In this document: positions 7,382 to 14,170 of the stretch, piece after piece
Layout: each line of letters begins with the position of its first letter
Numbering within the stretch: the first letter of the stretch is position 1
Source: CAYJRR01 sp964372275 [NCBI: uncultured bacterium]
GTDB taxonomy: Bacteria; CAYJRR01
NCBI GenBank assembly: GCA_964372275.1
Contig: CAYJRR010000112.1
Location: 1-14,659 of the forward strand
Length of the DNA stretch: 14,659 nucleotides
Reading direction: 5' to 3'
Translations under genes and position numbers: made by a program
The notes under the pieces: generated by a model
What the model was told of the DNA's origin: nothing
Databases searched by the model: none
What the model saw: only the letters and a program-made list of their open reading frames with translations

Positions 7382-8986
7382 TCAAGCGAGAGCCTTCGGC
7401 GGGTTCTCCCGCAAGAGCTTCCGCTGCACCTTGCCTCGGTCGTTGCGTGGCAGGTCGCCGACGAAGACGATGCGCCGCGGCACCTTGTAGCGGGCGAGCC
7501 TTTCCTGCGCGTGCGCGCGCAGCGCCTCCGCGAGCGCCTCGCAGGGGGCATGCCCGTCGCGCGCCACCACGTAGGCGAGCGCCTTCACCAGCCCGTCCTC
7601 CTCGTGTCCGACGACCGCCGCCTCGCGCACCGCCGGGTGCTGCATCAGGCAGTCCTCGACCTCGAGCGGCGAGACGAAGATCCCGCCGACCTTGAGCAGG
7701 TCGTCCCCGCGTCCGGCGTAGTAGAGGTATCCCTCGGGGTCGATCCAGAAGTTGTCGCCGGTATTGCGGCGGTCGCCGGCGAAGGTCGCGATCGACTTCG
7801 CCCGGTCCTGCCAGTAGCCGAGCGCCGCCGTCTCCCCCTTCACCCACATCGCGCCGACCTCGCCGGCGGGCATGGGGCGGCCGTCGTTTCCCAGGATCTC
7901 GATCGAGTAGCCCGGGACCGGCTTCCCCAGCGAGCCGACGCGCGCCTCGCCGGGGCGGTTGGTGACGTAGATGTGGAACATCTCGGCGCTGCCGATCCCG
8001 TCGAGGATCTCGACCCCGAACCGATCGCGGAACTTGCGGAACAGCTCCGGCGGCAGCGCCTCCCCGGCGGAGATGGCGAAGCGCACCCGCGCGAAGTCGT
8101 CGGCGGAGATCTCGGGCAGCGAGAGCAGTCCGTTGAGCGTCGTCGGCACCGCCGCCACGATCGTGGGTCGATGGGCGCGCAACGCGCGGAGGACCGCCTC
8201 CGGCGTCGAACGCTCGGGAAAAAGCGCCGTCGCGGCGCCGACCGCGAACGGGAACATCAGGTTCGTCCCGGTGGCGTAGCCGAAGAACAGCTTGGAGACC
8301 GCGATCGTGACGTCGTCGGCGCGATAGCCCAGCGTGCGCTTGGCGTAGACCTCGGTGTTGAAGGCGAAGTCGACGTGCCGGTGGATCGCGGCCTTGGGTT
8401 TGCCCGTGGTGCCGGAGGTGAAGAGCCAGACGGCGGCGTCGTCGCGGTGGGTATCGGCGTTCGGGAAGCGGTCCGATGCGCGGGCGACGGCGTCCTCCCA
8501 CGACACCACCCCGGCCCGACCGGAAGCCGGATCGGATCCGACCCGACCCGATCCGATCGTTCCGTCGAGGACGATCGCTCGCCGCAGCCAACGCGCCCGG
8601 GCGACGGCCGGCCCGAGGCGTTCCATCGTCGCCTCGTCGGTCAGCACCACCTTCGCCCGGGTGTACTCGAGCAGGTAGTCGTAGTCCTCCGTCGGCAGCA
8701 GCGGGTTGGCCATCGCGACCACCCCCCCCGCCTTGAGCGTGCCGAAGAACGCCGCCGCGAACTCCGGGCGGTCGGGGAGGACGATCAGCACGCGCTGCTC
8801 GATCTCCAGCCCCGCGGCGGCGAGCGCGTTCGCCACGCGGTTCGATTCGCCTTGCGTCCGCCGAAAGCTCCACGAGCCCCCGTCGAAGAGGATCGCCGTC
8901 CGGTCGCCCGCCCCCTCCTCGACGCGCGCGTCGAGGAAGTGATGGGCCATGTTGAACCGTTCGGGGAATGCGGGTCGCTCGCTCAT
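7382..8986 (-). CDS. Benzoate-CoA ligase-like acyl-CoA synthetase
   Basis: An ANL-superfamily enzyme (534 residues) that would activate an aromatic or related carboxylate with ATP and CoA. Seen: the P-loop-like A3 motif FTSGTTGKPKAA (189-200); the substrate region SKLFFGYATGTNLMFPFAVG; IGSAEMFHIYVTNRPGEA, which is characteristic of benzoate/hydroxybenzoate-CoA ligases; GKPVPGYSIEI; TGDNFWIDPEGYLYYAGR; and the C-terminal hinge GGIFVSPLEVE with the adenylation lysine in NDRGKVQRKLL (Lys519). The resemblance to the benzoate-CoA ligase family is strong, but substrate specificity cannot be read. A short Gly/Ser/Asp-rich insertion near residues 143-158 coincides with an inverted repeat in the DNA. 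The ATG at 8986 is preceded by GGAGGAA five bases upstream. The gene lies 19 bases after the lipoprotein gene and 28 before the creatininase-like gene. Confidence 0.92.
   Translation of the reverse strand: MSERPAFPERFNMAHHFLDARVEEGAGDRTAILFDGGSWSFRRTQGESNRVANALAAAGLEIEQRVLIVLPDRPEFAAAFFGTLKAGGVVAMANPLLPTEDYDYLLEYTRAKVVLTDEATMERLGPAVARARWLRRAIVLDGTIGSGRVGSDPASGRAGVVSWEDAVARASDRFPNADTHRDDAAVWLFTSGTTGKPKAAIHRHVDFAFNTEVYAKRTLGYRADDVTIAVSKLFFGYATGTNLMFPFAVGAATALFPERSTPEAVLRALRAHRPTIVAAVPTTLNGLLSLPEISADDFARVRFAISAGEALPPELFRKFRDRFGVEILDGIGSAEMFHIYVTNRPGEARVGSLGKPVPGYSIEILGNDGRPMPAGEVGAMWVKGETAALGYWQDRAKSIATFAGDRRNTGDNFWIDPEGYLYYAGRGDDLLKVGGIFVSPLEVEDCLMQHPAVREAAVVGHEEDGLVKALAYVVARDGHAPCEALAEALRAHAQERLARYKVPRRIVFVGDLPRNDRGKVQRKLLRENPPKALA
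8530..8558. repeat. Inverted repeat within the CoA-ligase insertion
   Basis: GATCGGATC (8530-8538) and GATCCGATC (8550-8558) form perfect 9-bp arms around an 11-base spacer that itself repeats CGACCCGACCC. It falls in the codons for the Gly/Ser-rich insertion of the ligase. It may be a small expanded low-complexity sequence rather than a functional site. Confidence 0.6.
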
Positions 8987-9005
8987 TACTTCCTCCGGCA
9001 GCGAT

Positions 9006-10130
9006 CTAGTCGATACGTCGCTCGAGGTAGGTGCCCTCGTTGCCTGCGACGTCGACGAAGGTGCCGGTCGACGTTCCGCCGACCGCCAGCCGGCGGAAGT
9101 CTTCGGAGTGGAAGTCGTAGTTGTCCGCCGAACTGTAGTTCTCGATGGTGTAGGTGCCGTTGCCGTTGTCAGAGAAGGTCCGGAGCGGTGTATCGGCGTT
9201 GATCGAGTCGACGCCGGACCGATCGTCGCCGTGGACGTAGGTGCGGCGGGTGTATCCGCCGAAGTAGTCGCCGCCCGACGTGAAGTAGATGCCGAAGGTG
9301 GCGATGTCGTTCAGCACGTAGTGCTCCACCACCGGCGTACCGTCGTCGATGGTGCCGGCGATGTTCGGATATCCCAGGCAGGCGAACGCGCCCCCGTTGC
9401 CGCTGACTCCCGTGCAACCGCCCGGAACCCAGGCCGACGCGGTGGAGCCGTCGCCGAGCGCCCCGCGGGCGATCGATCGGAGGTCGAAGTAGAGCTTCAG
9501 GACGACCTCGTCGCTCGCGGCGAGTGTGACGGGGATCGGAAGGGGATACGTCGTGCCGCAACCGGTGAACGGAACCGCGACCTCCTCCGCCGGGCCGGTC
9601 GTCGACATCCCGGAGGCGCTGTCGGCGTCGGTGTAGTACGTGGTTCCGTCGAGCGGAACCTCGCCGGTCAGATAGGCGTTCCACCCGGTCGACCGGCAGG
9701 TGTCGACGAGTACTGCGTCGTACGTGCCCGGAGAGAGCAGGTCGAGTGTTCCGCCGGTCCCTACGACGCCGCTGGTCAGCAGATTCTCCAGGGCGTCGAC
9801 GTCGGCGAGTTCGACCAGGCACTGGTCGGGATCGTCCGCGTCGGCGTTCGCGCAGGCGTAGACGACGCCGGGCGGCCCGTCCTCGCGGGTCAGTGAGATG
9901 CGTACGACCGGCGCGCGCAGCGAGTGAATCGCCATGTCGCTCGACCAGGCGTACGCGGCCTGGCCGGCAGAGGCGGGAAACGGTGCGAAGCTCGCCTCGC
10001 CGTCGACGCGGAGCAGCTCCGGCGAGACCGAGGCTCCCACAACCGGATCGGCGTCCCGACCCCCGACGCCGTTGCACGCCACGAGAAATGCCGCCCACGC
10101 CGCCAGACAAAGAGTTCGAAAGGTCGCCAT
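9006..10130 (-). CDS. Secreted lipoprotein of unknown family
   Basis: The 374-residue predicted lipoprotein has signal MATFRTLCLAAWAAFLVAC with lipobox LVAC and Cys19. The mature part is acidic, rich in Gly, Thr, Asp and Tyr, and probably all-beta. It has six further Cys (in VYACAN, PDQCL, DTCRS, TGCGT, GGCTG, FACLG), enough for three disulfides in the periplasm. The segment PIPVTLAASDEVVLKLYFDL resembles envelope beta-sandwich lipoproteins, but I do not recognise a named family. The ATG at 10130 has a good SD (GGAGG, five bases) which can be masked by a hairpin. It lies 46 bases after the Asp-box lipoprotein stop and 19 bases before the CoA ligase, so it is likely co-transcribed with both. 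Whether it has any tie to the ligase's substrate is unknown. Confidence 0.85.
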   Translation of the reverse strand: MATFRTLCLAAWAAFLVACNGVGGRDADPVVGASVSPELLRVDGEASFAPFPASAGQAAYAWSSDMAIHSLRAPVVRISLTREDGPPGVVYACANADADDPDQCLVELADVDALENLLTSGVVGTGGTLDLLSPGTYDAVLVDTCRSTGWNAYLTGEVPLDGTTYYTDADSASGMSTTGPAEEVAVPFTGCGTTYPLPIPVTLAASDEVVLKLYFDLRSIARGALGDGSTASAWVPGGCTGVSGNGGAFACLGYPNIAGTIDDGTPVVEHYVLNDIATFGIYFTSGGDYFGGYTRRTYVHGDDRSGVDSINADTPLRTFSDNGNGTYTIENYSSADNYDFHSEDFRRLAVGGTSTGTFVDVAGNEGTYLERRID

Positions 10131-10135
10131 CGATG

Positions 10136-10150
10136 CCTCCGGCGCGGAGG
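10136..10150 (-). promoter_or_regulatory. Hairpin masking the Shine-Dalgarno of the 10130 lipoprotein
   Basis: On the minus-strand RNA the sequence reads CCTCC-GCGCC-GGAGG followed by CATCG and the ATG. The five G:C pairs place the whole SD (GGAGG, 10140-10136) in a stem with a 5-base loop. Such a stem would lower initiation unless melted by an upstream ribosome, a protein or a ligand. The stem is short, so the effect is inference. Confidence 0.45.
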
Positions 10151-10176
10151 ATAGCGCGGATCGCCCGCGATCGACG

Positions 10177-11181
10177 CTACTCGACGCCGAGGTCGATCCA
10201 GCCGCTGCAGCAGAGCAGGTCGCGGTCGGCGGCCTCCCCCCAATCGCCGACCACCTCCCACGACTCGCCGAGGTCGGCCGAGCGCAGAACCGGCCCCTTC
10301 ACGCTGACCGCGACGACGAGTTCGTCGCGCAGCGCCGCCAGCCCCGCGATCCCGCGCGGATCGATCCAGGCGCCGCCGGCGCTCCAGTCCCCGCCGCCGT
10401 CGAGCGAACGGAGGAAGGTCGTTTCCGGCGTGCCGACGGCGACGAGGAGGCCGCTGTCGGGCAGTCGTTCGATCAACGCCACCGCCCCCGTCGGCGTCGG
10501 CTGGATGGAGCCGGCGAGCGCGAGCGCCGACGGCTGGCCGGTGTAGACCTGCCCGCCGAGGTACGGCGGATGGCTGACGTAGATCGTCCCCGCGCCGTCC
10601 GCCGCCAGTCCGGTCATCATCCCGGTCTCCATCGGCCAGGTCCCGAGCAGCTTCCAGGTGAGGGCGCCGTCGACGCTGCCGTAGACCCGCCCGGGCCGGC
10701 CGTAATGCGTCGAGGTGGCGATCAGCTCGCCCTCGGCGCCGGGGGCGAGCTGGACGAAGTTCGCCGGTCCCCCCGTCGTCCCGTCGCTGCCCCACGGCGC
10801 CGCCGGCCGCGGCGACCAGCTTTGCCCCCGGTCGGCGGAGACGATCACCGTCCCCAACGTGGTGGTGGCGACGTATTCGCCCCCCGCGCGAACGGCGAAC
10901 GAGACGATCGCCGGCGCGTCGAGCGGGACCGTTCCGACCTCGAACCACGCCGCGCCGCCGTCGTCGGAGGCGTAGAGATGGGCGTCGTATCCGTCGAGGA
11001 GGACCAGCCGCGGCGTTCCGGCAGGCTGCGGCGGCGTCGGGCTGCCGGGGTCGGTCGGATGGCCGATCGGGGTGGGAATCGGCGGAGGCGCGTTCGGCTC
11101 GTCGGTGGTCGTCACCGCGCCGCAACCGGCGAGCGCCAACGCCGCGCCCCACGCGATCGATCGTTGTGAACGATGGCTCAT
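10177..11181 (-). CDS. Asp-box (BNR/sialidase-type) beta-propeller lipoprotein
   Basis: The 334-residue predicted lipoprotein starts MSHRSQRSIAWGAALALAGC, with lipobox LAGC and Cys20. A Pro/Thr-rich linker (about 28-56, PPPIPTPIGHPTDPGSP) tethers the main domain. That domain carries five Asp-box motifs in regular order: ASDDGGAAW, SADRGQSW, SVDGALTW, SLDGGGDW and SADLGESW. Repeats of this type form the turns of a six- or seven-bladed beta-propeller, as in sialidases, photosystem II assembly factor Ycf48 and sortilin-like proteins. No sialidase catalytic Arg triad could be identified, so a binding role at the cell surface is more likely than hydrolysis. The ATG at 11181 lacks a clear SD. A longer frame up to 11331 adds only Arg-rich sequence before the signal peptide and is rejected. 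It is first in the minus-strand gene run. Confidence 0.87.
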   Translation of the reverse strand: MSHRSQRSIAWGAALALAGCGAVTTTDEPNAPPPIPTPIGHPTDPGSPTPPQPAGTPRLVLLDGYDAHLYASDDGGAAWFEVGTVPLDAPAIVSFAVRAGGEYVATTTLGTVIVSADRGQSWSPRPAAPWGSDGTTGGPANFVQLAPGAEGELIATSTHYGRPGRVYGSVDGALTWKLLGTWPMETGMMTGLAADGAGTIYVSHPPYLGGQVYTGQPSALALAGSIQPTPTGAVALIERLPDSGLLVAVGTPETTFLRSLDGGGDWSAGGAWIDPRGIAGLAALRDELVVAVSVKGPVLRSADLGESWEVVGDWGEAADRDLLCCSGWIDLGVE

Positions 11182-11243
11182 GCGGCGCCGGCGGGAGCAA
11201 GCTCCGTTCCGATCCGCCGGCCGTGCCTCCGCCCGCCGGAAAA

Positions 11244-11257
11244 TGAATTTGAATTCA
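11244..11257. promoter_or_regulatory. AT-rich palindrome in the divergent intergenic region
   Basis: The 238 bases 11182-11419 between the divergent Asp-box lipoprotein and flavin oxidoreductase genes hold no gene. They contain the AT island AAAATGAATTTGAATTCA, within which TGAATT-TG-AATTCA is a perfect inverted repeat with a 2-base centre. It stands out in GC-rich DNA and lies about 63 bases before the minus-strand start, a position suitable for a promoter or operator. No regulator is encoded nearby. Confidence 0.35.
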
Positions 11258-11402
11258 CGGAGATGGTGCCGGCGCGCGCGCCCGCCACGGGCGGGAAGAG
11301 GGGTGCGACCGGGAGGACACACACGTCCCACTGGGGCGCCCGTTGATCAGCCGGCTCCCGGCGGTCGATCGGGAGAAAATTCCTCCGCCGCCCGACGGGC
11401 GC

Positions 11403-11408
11403 TACAGT
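11403..11408 (+). promoter_or_regulatory. -10-like TACAGT of the flavin oxidoreductase gene
   Basis: The hexamer TACAGT lies in the context GCTACAGTCCGC, 17 bases from its first base to the ATG at 11420, and there is no Shine-Dalgarno between. The context and spacing match those of TATACT at 1622. AT-rich AAAATT (11377-11382) lies about 20 bases upstream in place of a recognisable -35. Confidence 0.45.
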
Positions 11409-11419
11409 CCGCCGTCCCG

Positions 11420-12943
11420 ATGGGCACCCCCGAACGATCGGCGCGCGCGCTGCGGCAGCTTCCGGTCGACCGCTGGCCGACGCGGGAAGAGGCCGCGCGG
11501 TCGCGCTGGTTCTCGCCGATTCGGATCGGCTCGATCGAGCTCGCCGAGCGGACCTGGGTCCCGGCGATGGTTCCGTGGCGCGCCACCGAGGACGGCTTCG
11601 TCACGCCGGAGGTCCTCGCCTGGTACGAGCGCTTCGCCGTGGGCCAGCCCGGCGCGCTGGTGCTGGAGGCGACCGGGATCCGCGATGTCGCCAGCGGCCC
11701 TCTGCTGCGCATCGGCCACGACCGCTACGTGCCGGGGCTCCGCCACCTGGTCGAGACGGTCCGCCGCGCAAGCGCCGGGCGGACGCGGATCTTCATCCAG
11801 GTGATCGACTTCCTCACCGTGCGGCGCCGGCCGACGAAGGAGAAGTTCTTCGGAAAACACCTCGTCGTCACCGACGAGTTGCGCGCCCGCGCCGCGGAGG
11901 TGCTGGGCGACGCCGGCCTGCGTGCTGCCGAGGGCGACGCGGATGCCGCCTCGGGCGCCGCCGCCGACGCGCGGTTGCGCGCACGGCTCGCCGCCGCTGC
12001 CGAGGCGGAGGTGGAGCGGATCCTCCCCCCGCGCGACCTCGAGTCCTATCGCTTCGGCTACCGCGAGCGCGTCACCGACACCCACCTGCCGCACGTCCGC
12101 GATCTGCCGTGCGTGCTCCCCGGTCTGTTCGCCGATGCCGCCGCCCGCGCGGCCGAGGCCGGCTTCGACGGCGTCGAGCTGCACTTCGCCCACGCCTACA
12201 CGATGTCGTCGTTCCTCTCGCGCACCAACACCCGCGACGACGGCTACGGCGGCACGCTCGAGAACCGCGCCCGCCTTCCGCTGGAGGCGATCGACGCCGT
12301 CCGCGCGCGCGTCGGCCGGTCGTTCGTCGTCGGCTGCCGTTTCCTCGGCGACGAAGTGATCGACGGAGGGAGCCGGATCGAAGACGCCGTCCACTTCGCG
12401 CTCGCCTTCGCCAACGCCGGGCTCGACTTCCTCTCGGTCTCGAAAGGGGGGAAGTTCGACGACGCCAAACAGCCCCGACTCGGCGAGGCGGTCTACCCCT
12501 ACACCGGCCCCAGCGGCCACGAGTGCATGCCGACCGTCTGGATCGACGAACGGGGGCCCTTCGGCCGCAACGTGCCGCTCGCCGCCGCGATCAAGCGCGC
12601 CGTCAACGCCGCCGGTTTCACGACGCCGGTCGTCACCTCCGGCGGGATCGCCAGCTTCGAACAGGCCGAGTCGATCCTCGCCCGCGGCGAGGCCGACGTC
12701 GTCGCCGCCGCCCGCCAGTCGCTCGCCGACCCCGACTGGTTCCGCAAGATCCGTCTCGGCCGCGGGTCGGAGGTGCGCCGCTGCCTCTTCACCAACTACT
12801 GCGAAAGCCTCGACCAGCGCCACCGCGAGGTGACCTGCCAGCTCTGGGACCGCGACCTCGCCCCGCCCCCTCCCGCAGGCCCCCCCGTGCCGAAGGCCAA
12901 GGACGGCAAGCGCCGCCTCGTCGCCCCGCCGTGGCCCGAGTAG
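11420..12943 (+). CDS. Old Yellow Enzyme-family NADH:flavin oxidoreductase
   Basis: The 507-residue FMN-dependent TIM-barrel oxidoreductase belongs to the OYE/2,4-dienoyl-CoA reductase group, whose members reduce activated C=C bonds. Key sequence: FDGVELHFAHAYTMSSFLSR (His255, His258), then YGGTLENRAR (Tyr276), GCRFLGDE, and VVTSGGIAS for the FMN phosphate loop. The barrel is single-domain; the C-terminal FAD/NAD domain of dienoyl-CoA reductase is absent. There are two oddities: an Ala/Arg-rich helical insertion of ~90 residues (about 140-230) before the conserved ADAAARAAEAGFDGVE helix, and a C-terminal C455-x5-C461-x11-C473 cluster with only three Cys where iron-sulfur relatives have four. 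The ATG at 11420 follows a -10-like box without SD; upstream frame extension to 11072 is antisense to the lipoprotein gene. It converges on the ferredoxin gene nine bases away. Confidence 0.9.
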   Translation: MGTPERSARALRQLPVDRWPTREEAARSRWFSPIRIGSIELAERTWVPAMVPWRATEDGFVTPEVLAWYERFAVGQPGALVLEATGIRDVASGPLLRIGHDRYVPGLRHLVETVRRASAGRTRIFIQVIDFLTVRRRPTKEKFFGKHLVVTDELRARAAEVLGDAGLRAAEGDADAASGAAADARLRARLAAAAEAEVERILPPRDLESYRFGYRERVTDTHLPHVRDLPCVLPGLFADAAARAAEAGFDGVELHFAHAYTMSSFLSRTNTRDDGYGGTLENRARLPLEAIDAVRARVGRSFVVGCRFLGDEVIDGGSRIEDAVHFALAFANAGLDFLSVSKGGKFDDAKQPRLGEAVYPYTGPSGHECMPTVWIDERGPFGRNVPLAAAIKRAVNAAGFTTPVVTSGGIASFEQAESILARGEADVVAAARQSLADPDWFRKIRLGRGSEVRRCLFTNYCESLDQRHREVTCQLWDRDLAPPPPAGPPVPKAKDGKRRLVAPPWPE

Positions 12944-12952
12944 CGGCGCGGG

Positions 12953-13270
12953 CTACGGCTTCGGCAGGACCAGGCGCTCGACCGGGCGGCCGCCGAGGAG
13001 GTGTTGCTCGACGATCTCGGGGACGTCGTCGGGGGTGACGCGGGCGTACCAGACGTTGTCGGGATAGACGACGACCGAGCAGCCCGTCTCACAGCTGTCG
13101 AGGCACCCGGACATGTTGGTGCGCATCCGCCCCTTCAACCCCCGCGCCTCCATCTCCGCCTTGAAGCGCTCGCGCACCTGCTTGCCGCCCTTCTTGGTGC
13201 AGTCGCCGCGCGGGTGTCCGTCGGGGCGCTCGTTGTTGCAGACGAAGACGTGCTTTTCGAAGTAGGGCAT
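12953..13270 (-). CDS. Thioredoxin-fold [2Fe-2S] ferredoxin
   Basis: The 105-residue cytosolic electron carrier belongs to the Shethna/Aquifex Fd4-like family. Ligand cysteines Cys11, Cys24, Cys56 and Cys60 match the C-x12-C and C-x3-C arrangement of the family, with an additional Cys64 (motif MSGCLDSCETGC). The first part, KHVFVCNNERPDGHPRGDC, and the segment SVVVYPDNVWYARV are typical. The ATG at 13270 (MPYFEKHV) gives the usual N-terminus; an upstream ATG at 13294 would add MARECVGA and is less likely. Neither has a good SD. It is a stand-alone gene without partner oxidoreductase on its own strand, but its 3' end is nine bases from that of the flavin oxidoreductase, a possible redox neighbour. 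Confidence 0.9.
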   Translation of the reverse strand: MPYFEKHVFVCNNERPDGHPRGDCTKKGGKQVRERFKAEMEARGLKGRMRTNMSGCLDSCETGCSVVVYPDNVWYARVTPDDVPEIVEQHLLGGRPVERLVLPKP

Positions 13271-13354
13271 GGCGCCGACACACTCGCGCGCCACGCCGCG
13301 CGGGTCAAGCGTCGCCGGCCGCGACCGTCCGCGGGCTCCGGCTCGCCCGCCTCG

Positions 13355-13942
13355 TCACCTCCGTTTCGGGGCACGACGTCGACGGGCCGCGGGCGCCGGC
13401 GGTGAAAGACGGAAGCGGCCGCTCGCCCGCGCCACCGTGGGCGGATCGAACCGGTCGGCGCGGGCCGGTCGCACGGGACGGGCGCGGCGCTCCGGCTCCG
13501 ACATCGGCTGGAACTCGATCGTCAGCTTCACCCCGAGCGCGCGCGCGACCTTCACCAGCGTGTCGACGGTGACGTTGCGATCCGGATGCTCGATCTTGGC
13601 GATCATCTGCTGGCTCACCTTCGCGCGCTTCGCCACCTCGAGCTGGGTCAGACCGGCGTCCGCCCGTGCCCAGCGGAGCGAGAGCTTGGCGCTCAGATGC
13701 GGTGGAACGTCGACCCACAGAATCCGGCCGCGTGGTTTTCGGTGGGGAGGGCGGGGAGGTAGTTCCCCATCTTGCAAGTGGCACTCCAGCCAGCCCGCAA
13801 GGGCGTCCGTCGCCATGTAGACGATGTCCTGCTCGCCGGGCCCGGCCTTGGTCTCTGCGAAGGTCTGGCAGCCTGGACAGTACGGATAGAAATCCGCGAG
13901 CGTGTAGGGACCCTCTGTTGCGAGCTTCGCCGGATATCGCAC
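13355..13942 (-). CDS. hicB: HicB-family antitoxin with XRE-type HTH domain and long basic tail
   Basis: The 195-residue protein follows hicA by eight bases. The N-terminal part (about 1-60, VRYPAKLATEG, YPYCPGCQTFAET, ATDALAGWLECHL) fits the degenerate RNase H-like HicB fold that masks the toxin. Residues about 97-145 form a helix-turn-helix (GLTQLEVAKRAKVSQQMIAK, then TVDTLVKVARALGVKL) that would bind the operon's promoter for autoregulation. Residues 147-195 are an Arg/Pro/Ala-rich tail (PARRRRAPKRR) not expected in the family. The tail may be disordered, may contact nucleic acid, or may reflect loss of an earlier stop. The start is GTG at 13942 with AGGAG seven bases upstream; no ATG suits. 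The HicB assignment rests on the domain order and on the hicA neighbour. Confidence 0.8.
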   Translation of the reverse strand: MRYPAKLATEGPYTLADFYPYCPGCQTFAETKAGPGEQDIVYMATDALAGWLECHLQDGELPPRPPHRKPRGRILWVDVPPHLSAKLSLRWARADAGLTQLEVAKRAKVSQQMIAKIEHPDRNVTVDTLVKVARALGVKLTIEFQPMSEPERRARPVRPARADRFDPPTVARASGRFRLSPPAPAARRRRAPKRR

Positions 13943-13950
13943 GGACTCTC

Positions 13951-14139
13951 CTACCGGATTCTCAGACCCGCCTGCTTCTCGATTCGCCGAAGCGTTCCGA
14001 TCGGATCGTCCTTCTTCGGGTGCGGAACGGTCACCTTTCCAAGTTTTCGTGGATGCCGAAATTGATGGTGCGAACCCTCCACGTTGACCAGGTACCAACC
14101 GTCGTTGAGAAGTGCCTCGATCACCTCCCGCGAGCTCAT
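13951..14139 (-). CDS. hicA: HicA-family mRNA interferase toxin
   Basis: The 62-residue toxin has a dsRBD-like fold and cleaves mRNA and tmRNA when free of HicB. The sequence is close to canonical: SSREVIEALLNDGWYLV, then EGSHHQFRHP with catalytic His24, and KVTVPHPKKDDPIGTLRRI followed by QAGL. Length and motif order match the family. The ATG at 14139 is chosen for the standard N-terminus; an in-frame GTG at 14151 would add VYAR. There is no clear SD. A promoter-like pair and an inverted repeat lie directly upstream. The order toxin-then-antitoxin with an 8-base gap is usual for hicAB. Confidence 0.93.
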   Translation of the reverse strand: MSSREVIEALLNDGWYLVNVEGSHHQFRHPRKLGKVTVPHPKKDDPIGTLRRIEKQAGLRIR

Positions 14140-14142
14140 TCG

Positions 14143-14170
14143 AGCATACACCCAAAAGGTTGTATCGCAA
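14143..14170 (-). promoter_or_regulatory. Candidate hicAB promoter with overlapping inverted repeat
   Basis: On the minus strand TTGCGA (14170-14165), a 16-base spacer and TATGCT (14148-14143) each match 4 of 6 consensus bases. The spacer lies within an imperfect inverted repeat, ATACAACC-TTTT-GGGTGTAT (14165-14146; 7 of 8 pairs), a good candidate operator for the HTH of HicB. The -10 box is only three bases from the ATG, so if it is used the mRNA is nearly leaderless or starts at an internal codon. Confidence 0.45.

Noticed and set aside
7354-7551. N-terminal extension of the creatininase-like gene
   Set aside because: Arg/Ser-rich residues overlap the CoA ligase C-terminus, while the ATG at 7353 has a strong SD and begins at the family N-terminus.
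7223-9202. 659-codon plus-strand frame
   Set aside because: It is antisense to the CoA ligase and lipoprotein genes; high GC leaves complementary frames open.
11402-12823. 473-codon minus-strand frame opposite the flavin oxidoreductase
   Set aside because: The opposite strand encodes clear OYE motifs; this frame is Gly/Asp/Val-rich with no family resemblance.
12940-12955. Possible shared terminator between the oxidoreductase and the ferredoxin genes
   Set aside because: Only a 4-bp TAGC/GCTA match created by the two TAG stops is present, too short for a terminator and without a U tract.
13271-13294. Alternative upstream ATG for the ferredoxin
   Set aside because: It would add eight residues not typical of the family; neither start has an SD, so a small doubt remains.
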